A DNA stretch of 64,000 nt, taken from assembly GCF_011751865.2 (NCBI RefSeq), contig NZ_CP061770.1:2480001-2544000 (forward strand). Reading direction: 5' to 3'. Numbering within the stretch: the stretch's first letter is position 1; each line of letters opens with the position of its first letter. Of this stretch, positions 1-8,420 are shown piece by piece. Source of the DNA: Salinibacterium sp. ZJ70. Lineage in GTDB: Bacteria > Actinomycetota > Actinomycetes > Actinomycetales > Microbacteriaceae. A program made the position numbers and the translations under genes. The notes under the pieces are model-generated. The model saw only the letters and a program-made list of their open reading frames with translations, was not told the DNA's origin and made no database searches.

Positions 1-35
1 ACGAGGCCGTCACGGATCACCCGGCTGAGATCCAC
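1..35 (-). CDS. Start of a gene cut by the window edge, possibly a cyclase-family hydrolase
   Basis: Only about twelve codons are present, read leftwards from a GTG at position 35. The peptide begins with Val-Asp-Leu-Ser-Arg-Val-Ile-Arg-Asp-Gly-Leu, which resembles the opening of cyclase/kynurenine-formamidase-like metal hydrolases (an early D-L-S-x-x-I-x-x-G pattern). It starts 16 bases after the stop of the amino-acid permease on the same strand, so the two could be co-transcribed. The call is an inference from a very short stretch; it could also be something else or not a gene. Confidence 0.3.
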   Translation of the reverse strand, partial: MDLSRVIRDGL

Positions 36-51
36 GACGCGGCGTCGCTGC

Positions 52-1329
52 TCAGTGACGGGCTCGGACCTTCCGGATGACCGTGACGAGCACGGCGACG
101 ATCGCGAGCACGGCGACGATCGCGAGGTGGGCGCCCGCGAGCACGAGCAGCCCCGCGGTGAGCACGACCGAGACCATCGCGAGCCACCAGCCGAGCGTGA
201 AGCGCTCGAGCAGCACGACAGCGGCCACCATTCCGATCGCGTAGATCGCGACCATCGCGCTCGTATGGATGAGGATGTACGTCTCGAGCTCGAGCTGGAA
301 TCCGAAGAACACGGCGCTGTAGCCGAGGATCACGCCCGCCACGAGCAGGAGCGCACGCCGCGGCACCTGACCGGCTTCGGAGCCCTTCGAGAACCAGCGC
401 GGCAGGTGGCCGTCACGGGCGAGCGACGCGGTGAGGTTGGCGAAGGCCGGCATGTAGGCGTTGAGCACCCCGAACACCACGAGCGTCGCGATGCCGCCGA
501 CGATCATCGGGCCTGCGGCCGGCATCGTGACGCTCACGAGGTCGATGAGCGGCACCGCGCTCGCCCCAGCGGCGGTGGGCACGCCGATGGTGACCCACTG
601 CAGGCCGAGGTACGACGCCCCCACGACGGCGAGCGCGATCACGGTCGCCCACACGATCGTGCGGCGCGGATTGCGGAACTCGTGAGCGATGTGGGTGATC
701 GCCTCGCCACCCGCGAACGCCCAGACGAAGAGGCTCACGGCGAGCGCGACGCCCTCCCACCCGTTCGGCATGAACGGCTCCCAGCGGCCCGGCTGCATCG
801 CGGGGGCGGCCGTCACGATGACGAATACGACGATGCCCACGAGCACCGCCGAGAGCAGCAGCTGCACGGCACCCGACACCTTGAGGCCCGTCAGGGCGAG
901 CGCGAATGCGATCACGAGGAACGCCAGCCCGATGATCGGCACGGCACCGCGGCCGAGCCCGAAGGCGGCGGCGAGGTACTCCCCGCCGAGCGTCGCGACG
1001 ACGGGCGCCCCGAATCCGACGCCGAACAGGAACCAGTATCCGGAGGCGCGCGCCGCGGTCTCGCCGAGCGCGAGGCGCACGTAGGTGGCAACGCCTCCCC
1101 CATCCGGATACCGACCCGCGAGCGCGGCGAAGGTGCCCGCGAGGGGGATGTTGGCGACGAGCACGATCGCGATCGCGAGGATCGACGCAGGACCCGCAGC
1201 CGCGAAGCCAGCCCCCGGCAGCACGAGCACGCCCGTGCCGAGCACAGCGGCGATGTACAGCGCGGAGGCGGAAGGAAGCCCGATGCGCCCCTCGTGCGGC
1301 ACGGTGGCGGGCGCTTGCGTGATGGTCAC
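52..1329 (-). CDS. APC-family amino acid permease
   Basis: A polytopic membrane transporter of about 425 residues with roughly a dozen hydrophobic segments. The first helix carries the small-residue stretch GTGVLVLPG, matching the unwound G-[ST]-G-[IV] region that contacts substrate in the amino acid-polyamine-organocation superfamily. An LVPHEF-like segment (ITHIAHEFRNPRR) follows the sixth helix, as in related amino acid permeases. It probably imports or exchanges amino acids at the plasma membrane; the substrate cannot be read from sequence. The GTG at 1329 is preceded by AGGATG; an upstream GTG at 1362 would add eleven residues. Its stop lies just before the partial gene at the window edge. 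Confidence 0.85.
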   Translation of the reverse strand: MTITQAPATVPHEGRIGLPSASALYIAAVLGTGVLVLPGAGFAAAGPASILAIAIVLVANIPLAGTFAALAGRYPDGGGVATYVRLALGETAARASGYWFLFGVGFGAPVVATLGGEYLAAAFGLGRGAVPIIGLAFLVIAFALALTGLKVSGAVQLLLSAVLVGIVVFVIVTAAPAMQPGRWEPFMPNGWEGVALAVSLFVWAFAGGEAITHIAHEFRNPRRTIVWATVIALAVVGASYLGLQWVTIGVPTAAGASAVPLIDLVSVTMPAAGPMIVGGIATLVVFGVLNAYMPAFANLTASLARDGHLPRWFSKGSEAGQVPRRALLLVAGVILGYSAVFFGFQLELETYILIHTSAMVAIYAIGMVAAVVLLERFTLGWWLAMVSVVLTAGLLVLAGAHLAIVAVLAIVAVLVTVIRKVRARH

Positions 1330-1422
1330 AGCATCATCCTGGCGTGGCGGTTTCGCGCGCACCAGCTCATCCCTGCCACACGTCGGGCCGATCCGGCCAG
1401 CGGGTGCTGGCGAAGCGCGAGA

Positions 1423-2598
1423 CTACACGCGATCGAGGGTCTCGAGCACATCGGCGAGCAGGTCGTCGACGCCCTCGATGCCCACCGAGAGACGCACGAC
1501 GGCCGGCGACACCTCGAGGGCTGTGCCGCGCACCGACGCGTGCGTCATCTCCGAGGGGTAGCAGACGAGCGACTCGACGCCACCGAGCGACTCCGCGAGC
1601 GTGAAGAGCTCGGTCGACTCGACGAACGTCACGGCCGAGGCAGCATCCTTCAGCTGCAGCGAGATCATTCCGCCGAAGCGGCGCATCTGGCGCGCGGCGA
1701 GCTCGTGGCCGGGGTGCTCGGGCAGGCCCGGGTAGTACACAGCGTCGAGCTTGGCGTGACCGACGAGCGCCTCCGCGATCGTCTGCGCGTTGTCGGAGTG
1801 GCGCTCCATGCGCAGGTGCAGAGTCTTCAGTCCGCGGGTCGTGAGCCAGGCATCCATCGGTCCGCTCACGGCACCCGCGGCGAACTGCGTGAAGCCGATG
1901 CGGTCGGCGAGATCCTCGCCCTGCACCTCGAGACCCGAGTTGAGGATGACGGCACCACCGAGCACGTCGCTGTGGCCGCCGATGTACTTGGTCGTGGAGT
2001 GCACGACCACATCGGCGCCGAGCGCGAGCGGCTGCTGCAGGTAGGGCGATGCGAACGTGTTGTCGACGACGACGACCGCGCCCGCCGCGTGGCCGATCTC
2101 GACGAGCGCGGCGATGTCGCTCACCTTCATGAGCGGGTTCGACGGCGTCTCGAGCCACAGCACGCGGGTGTTCGGGCGGATCGCGGCGCGCACCGCATCG
2201 AGGTCCGTCATCTCGGCGGTCGAGAGCTCGAGGCCCCACGGCACGACGAGACGGTTCACGAGACGGTGGGTGCCGCCGTAGACGTCATTGCCCATGAGCA
2301 CGTGGTCGCCCGGCTTCAGGATCGAACGCAGCAGCGCATCCTCGGCGGCGAGACCCGACGCGAAGCTGAAGCCCCGGTCACCCCCCTCGAGGGCGGCGAG
2401 CTGCGTCTCGAGCGCCGTGCGGGTGGGGTTGGTGCCGCGCGTGTACTCGTAGCCGTTGCGGAATCCGCCGACGCCATCCTGCTTGTACGTCGTGGACTGG
2501 TAGAGCGGCGGGATGACGGCGCCCGTCGTGGGGTCGGCGTCCTGACCTGCATGGATGGCGCGGGTGGCGAAGTCGGAGAAGCGTGCGTCGGTCGACAT
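1423..2598 (-). CDS. metB: Cystathionine gamma-synthase / gamma-lyase (PLP-dependent)
   Basis: A 391-residue Cys/Met-metabolism PLP enzyme of the usual length. Visible signatures are YTRGTNPTR (about residues 52-60), the SGLAA loop (81-85), the DN pair (179-180) of the cofactor-binding Asp, and the Schiff-base lysine in STTKYIGGHS (Lys204). It lies 45 bases downstream of the cystathionine beta-synthase gene on the same strand, the arrangement annotated as cbs-metB in mycobacteria. With CBS beside it, it could work forward (cystathionine from O-acetyl/succinylhomoserine) or in reverse transsulfuration, splitting cystathionine to cysteine. Sequence alone does not separate synthase from lyase; the symbol follows actinobacterial convention. 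Confidence 0.88.
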   Translation of the reverse strand: MSTDARFSDFATRAIHAGQDADPTTGAVIPPLYQSTTYKQDGVGGFRNGYEYTRGTNPTRTALETQLAALEGGDRGFSFASGLAAEDALLRSILKPGDHVLMGNDVYGGTHRLVNRLVVPWGLELSTAEMTDLDAVRAAIRPNTRVLWLETPSNPLMKVSDIAALVEIGHAAGAVVVVDNTFASPYLQQPLALGADVVVHSTTKYIGGHSDVLGGAVILNSGLEVQGEDLADRIGFTQFAAGAVSGPMDAWLTTRGLKTLHLRMERHSDNAQTIAEALVGHAKLDAVYYPGLPEHPGHELAARQMRRFGGMISLQLKDAASAVTFVESTELFTLAESLGGVESLVCYPSEMTHASVRGTALEVSPAVVRLSVGIEGVDDLLADVLETLDRV

Positions 2599-2643
2599 GT
2601 GCGGTTCTGCTTTCGAGGGTGTGTCTGTGGAGCGGGGGCGTGA

Positions 2644-4005
2644 CTACTCGGCGAGGAACGCGAGCAGGTCGTGCCGGGTGACGACGGCGGCGGGCTTGCC
2701 GTCGGCGGTGACAAGGAGCGCATCGGTCGACGCGAGTGCGTCGCGCGCAGCGTCGATCGAGTCGTTCATGCCGATGAGCGGAAGCGGGGCGCCCACGAAG
2801 TCGGCGAGCGGGTCGGACATCTTGGCACGACCCGAGAAGACGGCGTCGATGAGGCTCTTCTCGTCGATCGACCCGGCGACCTCGCCCATCACGACGGGGG
2901 GCTCGGCGGTCAGCACGGGCATCTGCGAGATGTCGAACTGGCGCATCTTGTCGACCGTGTGACGGATGGTGTCGGTGGGGTGCACGTGCACGAGCCCCGC
3001 GAGCTCCGCCTCCTTGGTGCCGACGATGTCGGCGACCGTCTTCTCCTGCTCCGCGGGCAGGAATCCGTAGGCGCGCATCCAGCGGTCGTTGAAGATCTTG
3101 CCGAGGTAGCCGCGGCCGCCATCGGGCAGCAGGATGACCATGACGTCGTCGGGGCCGAGGTCCTTCGCGGCCTTGAGGCCCGACGCGACGGCGAGGCCCG
3201 ATGACCCGCCCACGAGCAGGCCCTCCTCGCGTGCGAGTCGACGCGTGAACTCGAACGACTCGGCATCGCTCGAGGCGATGATCTCGTCGACGACGGTGGG
3301 GTCGTAGGCGGTCGGCCAGAAGTCCTCGCCGACGCCCTCGACGAGGTACGGGCGACCCGAGCCGCCGGAGTACACCGAGCCCTCGGGGTCGGCGCCGATC
3401 ACGACGATGTCGGGATTCTGCTCCTTGAGGTAGCGCCCGGCACCCGAGATCGTTCCACCCGTTCCGACGCCGGCGACGTAGTGCGTGACCTTGCCGTCGG
3501 TGTCGCGCCAGATCTCCGGACCGGTGGTCTCGTAGTGGCTGAGCGGGCCGTTCTGGTTGGAGTACTGGTCGGGCTTGAAGGCGCCCGGGATCTCGCGCGC
3601 GAGGCGGTCCGAGACCGAGTAGTACGAGTCGGGGCTCTCGGGCGCGACAGACGTGGGGCACACGACGACCTCGGCGCCGTACGCGCGGAGGGTGTTGATC
3701 TTGTCCTCGGACACCTTGTCTGGGCACACGAACACGCACTTGTAGCCGCGCTGCTGGGCGACGAGCGCGAGGCCGATGCCGGTGTTGCCCGACGTCGGCT
3801 CGACGATCGTGCCGCCCGGCTGCAGCTTCCCTTCGCGCTCAGCGGCATCGATGATGCGCGTCGCGATGCGGTCCTTCGACGATCCGCCCGGGTTCACGTA
3901 CTCGAGCTTGACGAGCACGGTGGCCTGGATTCCGTCGGTGACCTTGTTGAGCTTCACGAGCGGGGTGTTGCCCACGAGGTCGAGCACGGTCTCGGCGTAT
4001 TTCAT
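2644..4005 (-). CDS. cbs: Cystathionine beta-synthase
   Basis: A 453-residue protein with an N-terminal fold-type II PLP catalytic domain (about residues 1-320) followed by two CBS modules. The PLP lysine is in NPGGSSKDR (Lys44), the substrate/PLP loop TSGNTG is at 71-76, and GVGTGGT provides the phosphate-binding glycines. The short dinucleotide-binding-like segment LLVGGSSGLA is the usual C-terminal part of the catalytic domain. The tandem CBS modules (from about residue 335) are typical of full-length enzymes and are regulatory in the family. It condenses serine or O-acetylserine with homocysteine to cystathionine. First gene of a likely two-gene operon with the downstream metB-like gene. 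Confidence 0.93.
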   Translation of the reverse strand: MKYAETVLDLVGNTPLVKLNKVTDGIQATVLVKLEYVNPGGSSKDRIATRIIDAAEREGKLQPGGTIVEPTSGNTGIGLALVAQQRGYKCVFVCPDKVSEDKINTLRAYGAEVVVCPTSVAPESPDSYYSVSDRLAREIPGAFKPDQYSNQNGPLSHYETTGPEIWRDTDGKVTHYVAGVGTGGTISGAGRYLKEQNPDIVVIGADPEGSVYSGGSGRPYLVEGVGEDFWPTAYDPTVVDEIIASSDAESFEFTRRLAREEGLLVGGSSGLAVASGLKAAKDLGPDDVMVILLPDGGRGYLGKIFNDRWMRAYGFLPAEQEKTVADIVGTKEAELAGLVHVHPTDTIRHTVDKMRQFDISQMPVLTAEPPVVMGEVAGSIDEKSLIDAVFSGRAKMSDPLADFVGAPLPLIGMNDSIDAARDALASTDALLVTADGKPAAVVTRHDLLAFLAE

Positions 4006-4082
4006 GCACCCGAGCCTACTCGGGCCAGCTTTGTGTTACCGGGGGCCCCGGGGTGACTGGGACCCCGCCGACCCGCCCCGCG

Positions 4083-4287
4083 CGAACGGTTATGCAGGAA
4101 CGCCGAACGGTTATGCAGGAACGCCGATCTGTTGTGCAGGAACCGGCTGCAGTTGCGCAGGATGCCGACGGACCGACATCCGCGACCGCCTTGTGATTCC
4201 GGGGACGGCGGCGGAGCGCTTGCTGCACAGCGGATTCGGTTCCTGCACAACAGATCCCGGGTCCTGCATAACCGTTCCGGGTTCCTA
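4083..4287. repeat. Inverted array of degenerate 21-bp repeats
   Basis: The gap between cbs and the ABC exporter holds two oppositely oriented sets of short repeats. The left set has units at 4083-4103, 4104-4124 (identical, CGAACGGTTATGCAGGAACGC is their 21-mer, spelled here as 20 plus final C), 4125-4144 and a weak fourth near 4146-4163, all at 21-bp spacing. The right set is the reverse complement: tcctgcac at 4241, tcctgcat at 4262 and tcct at 4283, again 21 bp apart. The 19 bases at 4126-4144 are exactly complementary to those at about 4239-4257. The whole stretch can fold as one long imperfect hairpin. No gene is supported here. Confidence 0.8.
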
Positions 4288-6228
4288 CCTCACGGGGGCG
4301 GGGGCACCAGCACCAGCACCGGCACCCGCACCGGCACCTGCGCCGGCGCCTGCGGTGGCGCCCGCGGATGCCGTCAGCTGTTCGGCGAAGAGACGCGCGT
4401 ACTCACCGCCCTCGGCGAGGAGCTGCGGGTGCGTGCCCGATTCGACGATCCGGCCGGCCTTCAGCACGTGGATGACGTCCGCGTCCACGACGGTCGAGAG
4501 CCGGTGCGCGATCGCGATCGTCGTGCGGCCGCGGGAGGCCTCGTCGAGCGCCGACTGCACCACCCGCTCGGAGATCGTGTCGAGCGCGCTCGTCGCCTCG
4601 TCGAGGATCAGCACCGCCGGATCCTTCAGCAGCACGCGCGCGATCGCGATGCGCTGCTTCTCCCCGCCCGAGAGCCGGTAGCCGCGCTCCCCGACGACGG
4701 TCTGGTAGCCGTCAGGGAATGAGGCGATCGTCGCGTGGATGTTGGCGGCGCGGCAGGCGGCCTCGAGTTCGGCGTCGGTCGCCTCGGGCTTCGCGTAGCG
4801 CAGGTTCTCGGCGATGGTCGAGTGGAAGAGGTAGGTCTCCTGGCTCACGACGCCCACGTGCTCGACGAGCGAGGCGTGGCGCAGCTTCCGCACATCCGTG
4901 CCCGCGAAGAGCACAGACCCCTCGGACGCCTCGTACAGTCGCGGCACAAGGTAGGACACGGTCGTCTTGCCGGCGCCCGAGGGGCCCACGAACGCGACGT
5001 ACTGCCCGGGCTCGATCCGGAACGAGACGTCGTCGAGCGTTCCGCGCGAGCGAGGGTCGGCATCCGGATACCGGAACGTCACGTCGCGGAACTCCACCTC
5101 GCCGAGGTGCGCCGCGTCCACGTCGCGCGCGTCGGGGGCGTCCGTGATGGCATGCACGAGGTCGAGGTACTCGAAGATCCGCGCGAAGAGGGCGCGCGAG
5201 GTCTGCAGGTCGAGGGCGACGCGCAGCAGACCCATGAGCGGCATCATGAGCCTCGCCTGCACGGTCGTGAAGGCGACGATCGTGCCGGCGGTCACCTCGA
5301 CGCCATCGAGGATGAGCCACGCGGCCACGAGGTAGATGATCGCCGGGATGACCGACATGAACACGCTCACGACGGCGAAGAACCACTGGCCCGACATCTG
5401 CAGACGCACCTGCAGTGCGATCTGGCGCTGATTCTCGTCGGCATAGCGGCCGATCTCGGTGGGCTGACGGTTGAAGGTCTTCGCGAGCAGGATGCCCGAC
5501 ACCGAGAGCGTCTCCTGGGTGATCGAGGTCATCTCCGAGAGCGACTCCTGCGTCTCTGTCGCGATGCGCGCACGCACCTGGCCGACGCGCCGCTGCGCCC
5601 ACACGAGCACGGGCAGCAGGATGATCGCCACGACCGTGAGCTGCCAGCTGAGCAGCAGCATCGCCACGAGGGCGCCGATCACGGTGACGGTGTTGCCGAC
5701 GATGCTCGAGATCGTGTTGTTGAGCACGGATGCGACGCCACCCACGTCGTTCTGCAGGCGGGATTGGATGACGCCCGTCTTGGTGCGCGTGAAGAAGCCG
5801 AGCTCCATCGCCTGCAGGTGGCTGAAGAGCTTCACCCGCAGCGCGCCCATGACGGAGTTGCCGACCTTCGCGGTGAAGTAGGTCTGCGCGACCCCGAGGG
5901 CCGCGGACAGGAGCCAGAGCCCCACCATCGTGCCGACGAGCACCAGCAGCACGGGCACGTCGGGACCGGCTCCGTCGGGCGGGAAGAGCCCATCGTCGAA
6001 GGCACGCTGCGTGAGCAACGGGGGCAGCACGCCGAGCGCGGCCGAGATCAGCACGAGCACGATCGTGATGATGAGCTCCCTGCGGTAGGGAGCGAAGAGC
6101 TCGCCGATGCGGCCGATCAGGTTCGGGATGCGCGGCGCGGTCGCGTTCGCGGCCCGCTGCACCGTCTCGTCACGATTGCCGACTCCGCGGCCGCCGCCGG
6201 GCCCGCCCATTCCTCCGTGCATGCTCAT
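4285..6228 (-). CDS. ABC exporter, fused permease and ATPase (MsbA/LmrA-like half transporter)
   Basis: About 647 residues: a Met/Gly-rich cytoplasmic start, six transmembrane helices (about 50-340) and a C-terminal nucleotide-binding domain with Walker A GPSGAGKTT, Q-loop VVSQETYLF, signature LSGGEKQR, Walker B VLILDEATSALD and the switch His in IAHRLS. Such half transporters act as dimers to export lipids or drugs; the substrate is unknown. The ATG at 6228 is preferred because GAGGTG lies just upstream; a GTG at 6240 is the alternative. The C-terminal tail is a run of Ala-Gly/Pro pairs encoded by a short GC-rich repeat. A palindrome at 6263-6274 may be its operator. Confidence 0.9.
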   Translation of the reverse strand: MSMHGGMGGPGGGRGVGNRDETVQRAANATAPRIPNLIGRIGELFAPYRRELIITIVLVLISAALGVLPPLLTQRAFDDGLFPPDGAGPDVPVLLVLVGTMVGLWLLSAALGVAQTYFTAKVGNSVMGALRVKLFSHLQAMELGFFTRTKTGVIQSRLQNDVGGVASVLNNTISSIVGNTVTVIGALVAMLLLSWQLTVVAIILLPVLVWAQRRVGQVRARIATETQESLSEMTSITQETLSVSGILLAKTFNRQPTEIGRYADENQRQIALQVRLQMSGQWFFAVVSVFMSVIPAIIYLVAAWLILDGVEVTAGTIVAFTTVQARLMMPLMGLLRVALDLQTSRALFARIFEYLDLVHAITDAPDARDVDAAHLGEVEFRDVTFRYPDADPRSRGTLDDVSFRIEPGQYVAFVGPSGAGKTTVSYLVPRLYEASEGSVLFAGTDVRKLRHASLVEHVGVVSQETYLFHSTIAENLRYAKPEATDAELEAACRAANIHATIASFPDGYQTVVGERGYRLSGGEKQRIAIARVLLKDPAVLILDEATSALDTISERVVQSALDEASRGRTTIAIAHRLSTVVDADVIHVLKAGRIVESGTHPQLLAEGGEYARLFAEQLTASAGATAGAGAGAGAGAGAGAGAPAPVR

Positions 6229-6262
6229 GCAGCACCTCACTCTCGCCTCTTCGCGATATTCT

Positions 6263-6274
6263 ACGATATATCGT
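6263..6274. promoter_or_regulatory. Candidate operator, perfect 12-bp AT-rich palindrome
   Basis: ACGATATATCGT is a perfect palindrome about 35 bases upstream of the ABC exporter start, embedded in a wider partly symmetrical stretch with CGCGATA and TTACGCG. It is markedly AT-rich for this genome. PadR- and TetR-type repressors of drug exporters commonly use sites of this look, but no such regulator gene adjoins it, so the assignment is inference. Confidence 0.4.
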
Positions 6275-6306
6275 TACGCGATGGCCAATCGCACCCTCTG
6301 CTCACA

Positions 6307-6343
6307 CAGGTGCCCCTCGGTCGCCTGGACCGAGGGGCACCTG
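6307..6343 (-). terminator. Strong hairpin terminator after the sugar ABC importer genes
   Basis: A perfect 16-bp stem (6307-6322 paired with 6328-6343) with a 5-base loop, beginning ten bases past the stop of the permease gene at 6354. It has no long U-run, which is usual in high-GC actinobacteria. It probably ends the three-gene importer transcript. Confidence 0.85.
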
Positions 6344-6353
6344 CGAACGCGGA

Positions 6354-7334
6354 CTAGCCCTTCGTCGAGCCTGCGAGCAGGCCCCGCACGAAATACCTCT
6401 GCAGCGAGAAGAACACGATCAGCGGCACGATGAGCGACACGAATGCGCCCGCCGTCAGTCGATGCCATTCCTGCCCGCGCGACCCGACCATCTCGGCGAG
6501 CCTCTGGGTGAGGGGCGCCGCGTCCTGCGTGCCGCCCGAGAAGATGAGCGCCACGAGCAGGTCATTCCACACCCACAGGAACTGGAAGATGGCGACCGAT
6601 GCGATCGCCGGAACCGCGAGCGGCAGCACGACCCGCAGGAAGATCTGGCCGTGCGTCGCACCGTCGACGCGCGCGGCCTCGATGACATCTCCCGGGATCT
6701 CCGAGATGAAGTTGTGCAGCAGGAAGATCGCCAGCGGCAGCGCGAAGATCGTGTGTGCGATCCAGATCGGCAGATAGTTCTGCTCGGGGATCATCGGGAT
6801 GACGTCGTGGATCCACTGCTGGCCGGGCCTCAGCCACGTCGAGAAGAACTGCAGCAGCGGCACGAGCGCCATCTGCAGCGGCACGATCTGCAGCGCGAAG
6901 ACGAACACGAACAGCGGACCGATGAACCGGAAGCGCATCCACGCGAACGCATACGCCGCCATCGCGGCGATCGCGATCGGGAAGATCGTCGCCGGGATGG
7001 CGATGAAGAGCGAATTGACGAAGTACGCACCCAGCTGCGGAGACGACTGTGAGGGCGAGAGCAGCACGTCCTGGTAGTTGTCGAGGGTGAAGCCGGGGTT
7101 CTGGAAGATCGTCCACCACCCGGTCGTCTGAATCAGATCCGCAGGACGGAACGACGACACGAAGATGCCGAACGTGGGAATCGTCCACAGCACCGCGATC
7201 ACGAGCGCGGCGAACGTCGCCCAACGGGATGTCAGCCGGCGCTTGACCCGCTCGGTCTTCAGCCCCTCCGCGGCCAGTTCCGCCGCGGTCGAGCCATCGG
7301 GTACGGGCAGATCGACGGGGGCTACGCTGCTCAT
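6354..7334 (-). CDS. Carbohydrate ABC transporter permease (MalG/AglG type)
   Basis: A 326-residue inner-membrane permease with six hydrophobic segments. The conserved EAA loop lies at about residues 215-235, as EAARVDGATHGQIFLRVVLPLAVPA, which in this family docks on the ATPase; here quoted as its EAARVDGA core. It ends with the typical LQRYFVRGLLAGSTKG tail of MalG-like subunits. The ATG at 7334 overlaps the stop of the MalF-like gene by four bases, so translation is probably coupled. With the neighbouring permease and the binding protein it forms an importer, most similar in character to alpha-glucoside/maltose systems. No ATPase gene is adjacent; actinobacteria often use a shared MsiK-type ATPase encoded elsewhere. 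Confidence 0.92.
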   Translation of the reverse strand: MSSVAPVDLPVPDGSTAAELAAEGLKTERVKRRLTSRWATFAALVIAVLWTIPTFGIFVSSFRPADLIQTTGWWTIFQNPGFTLDNYQDVLLSPSQSSPQLGAYFVNSLFIAIPATIFPIAIAAMAAYAFAWMRFRFIGPLFVFVFALQIVPLQMALVPLLQFFSTWLRPGQQWIHDVIPMIPEQNYLPIWIAHTIFALPLAIFLLHNFISEIPGDVIEAARVDGATHGQIFLRVVLPLAVPAIASVAIFQFLWVWNDLLVALIFSGGTQDAAPLTQRLAEMVGSRGQEWHRLTAGAFVSLIVPLIVFFSLQRYFVRGLLAGSTKG

Positions 7335-8299
7335 CGGATCTCCCTCTGCTTGCGCATGATGTTGACGTTGTAGATGACGATCGGCAGAACGAGCACGAAC
7401 AGGATGACGGCGAGTGCCGACCCTCGCCCCACCTCCGAGGCGCGGAACGCCTGCGTGTACATCTCGTTGGCGATGACGCTCGTGTTGAAGTTTCCGGCGG
7501 TCATGGTGCGCACGATGTCGAACACCTTGAGGGTCGCGATCGAGATCGTGGTGAGCACGACCACGAGCGACCCGCGGATGCCGGGGATCGTGACGTTGCG
7601 GAACCGCTGCCACGGGTTCGTGCCGTCGAGCTGCGCCGCCTCGATCTGCTCGGTCGGGATGCCCTTGATCGCCGCCGACAGCACGACCATCGCGAATCCC
7701 GTCTGGATCCAGATCATCACGATGATGAGCAGGAACGTGTTGATGGGGTCGGTCTGCAGCCACTGCACCGGGTCGCCATCGAAGGCCACCACGAGGGCGT
7801 TCAGCAGACCGATCTGCTCGCGCCCTGACGACTTGTACTCGTAGACGAACTTCCAGATGATGCCGGCACCGACGAACGAGATCGCCATCGGCATGAAGAC
7901 GAGCGCCTTGTAGATGCGCTCGCCCTTCGACTTGTCGATGAAGACGGCATAGAGAAGGCCGAGCACGGTCGACAGGGTGGGCACGAGCGCCACCCAGATG
8001 ATGGTGTTCACGAGGGTGCGAAGCGCTGCCGGCTGCGTGAACAGCCAGATGAAGTTGGCCCAGCTGAAGTCCCCCGACTTATTGAGGAAGGCGAGCCCGG
8101 TCGTGCGGATCGCCGGATAGATGAGCCCGATCGCCAGCAAGATGACCGCGGGCGCCAGAAAGCCGACGAGCTGCCAGTAGTCGCGCCCGCGCTTGGGCGC
8201 CTTGTCGATGAGGAACACGAGCAGGCCGATGGCGGCGGCGAAGACCGCCAGTCCCATCACGACCTGCAGGATCTTCCCGATCAGATCCGCGGTGGTCAT
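7331..8299 (-). CDS. Sugar ABC transporter permease (MalF/AglF type)
   Basis: A 322-residue permease with an N-terminal helix, a short linker and then the six-helix binding-protein-dependent transport core. The EAA loop reads EAAQLDGTNPWQRFRNVTIP near residues 225-245. It partners the MalG-type subunit that overlaps its end and the lipoprotein encoded upstream. A strong hairpin lies between it and the binding-protein gene, which would let the binding protein be made in excess, as is common in these operons. Confidence 0.92.
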   Translation of the reverse strand: MTTADLIGKILQVVMGLAVFAAAIGLLVFLIDKAPKRGRDYWQLVGFLAPAVILLAIGLIYPAIRTTGLAFLNKSGDFSWANFIWLFTQPAALRTLVNTIIWVALVPTLSTVLGLLYAVFIDKSKGERIYKALVFMPMAISFVGAGIIWKFVYEYKSSGREQIGLLNALVVAFDGDPVQWLQTDPINTFLLIIVMIWIQTGFAMVVLSAAIKGIPTEQIEAAQLDGTNPWQRFRNVTIPGIRGSLVVVLTTISIATLKVFDIVRTMTAGNFNTSVIANEMYTQAFRASEVGRGSALAVILFVLVLPIVIYNVNIMRKQREIR

Positions 8300-8370
8300 C
8301 GCATCACGTGCCTTTCTTCGTCGTCGAAGAGCTTCAGCGAAGGTGGATCAGAGCTGGCTCTGCTCCGGAA

Positions 8371-8408
8371 GATCGGGGGCGGGGCTGTCACCAGGCCCGC
8401 CCCCGATC
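8371..8408 (-). terminator. Intra-operon hairpin between binding-protein and permease genes
   Basis: A 13-bp perfect GC-rich stem (8371-8383 with 8396-8408) and a 12-base loop, starting about a dozen bases after the binding-protein stop. Partial termination or 3'-end protection here would raise the level of the binding protein above that of the permeases. Confidence 0.75.
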
Positions 8409-8420
8409 GTGTCGGTCAGG

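Noticed and set aside
55..2643. Very long open frame on the plus strand across the permease and metB genes
   Set aside because: It is rich in Arg, Asp, Glu and His with no fold pattern, as expected for the antisense frame of GC-rich codons. The minus-strand genes have clear family motifs.
4083..4287. Repeat array considered as a CRISPR
   Set aside because: Units follow each other without spacers, occur in both orientations, and no cas gene is present.
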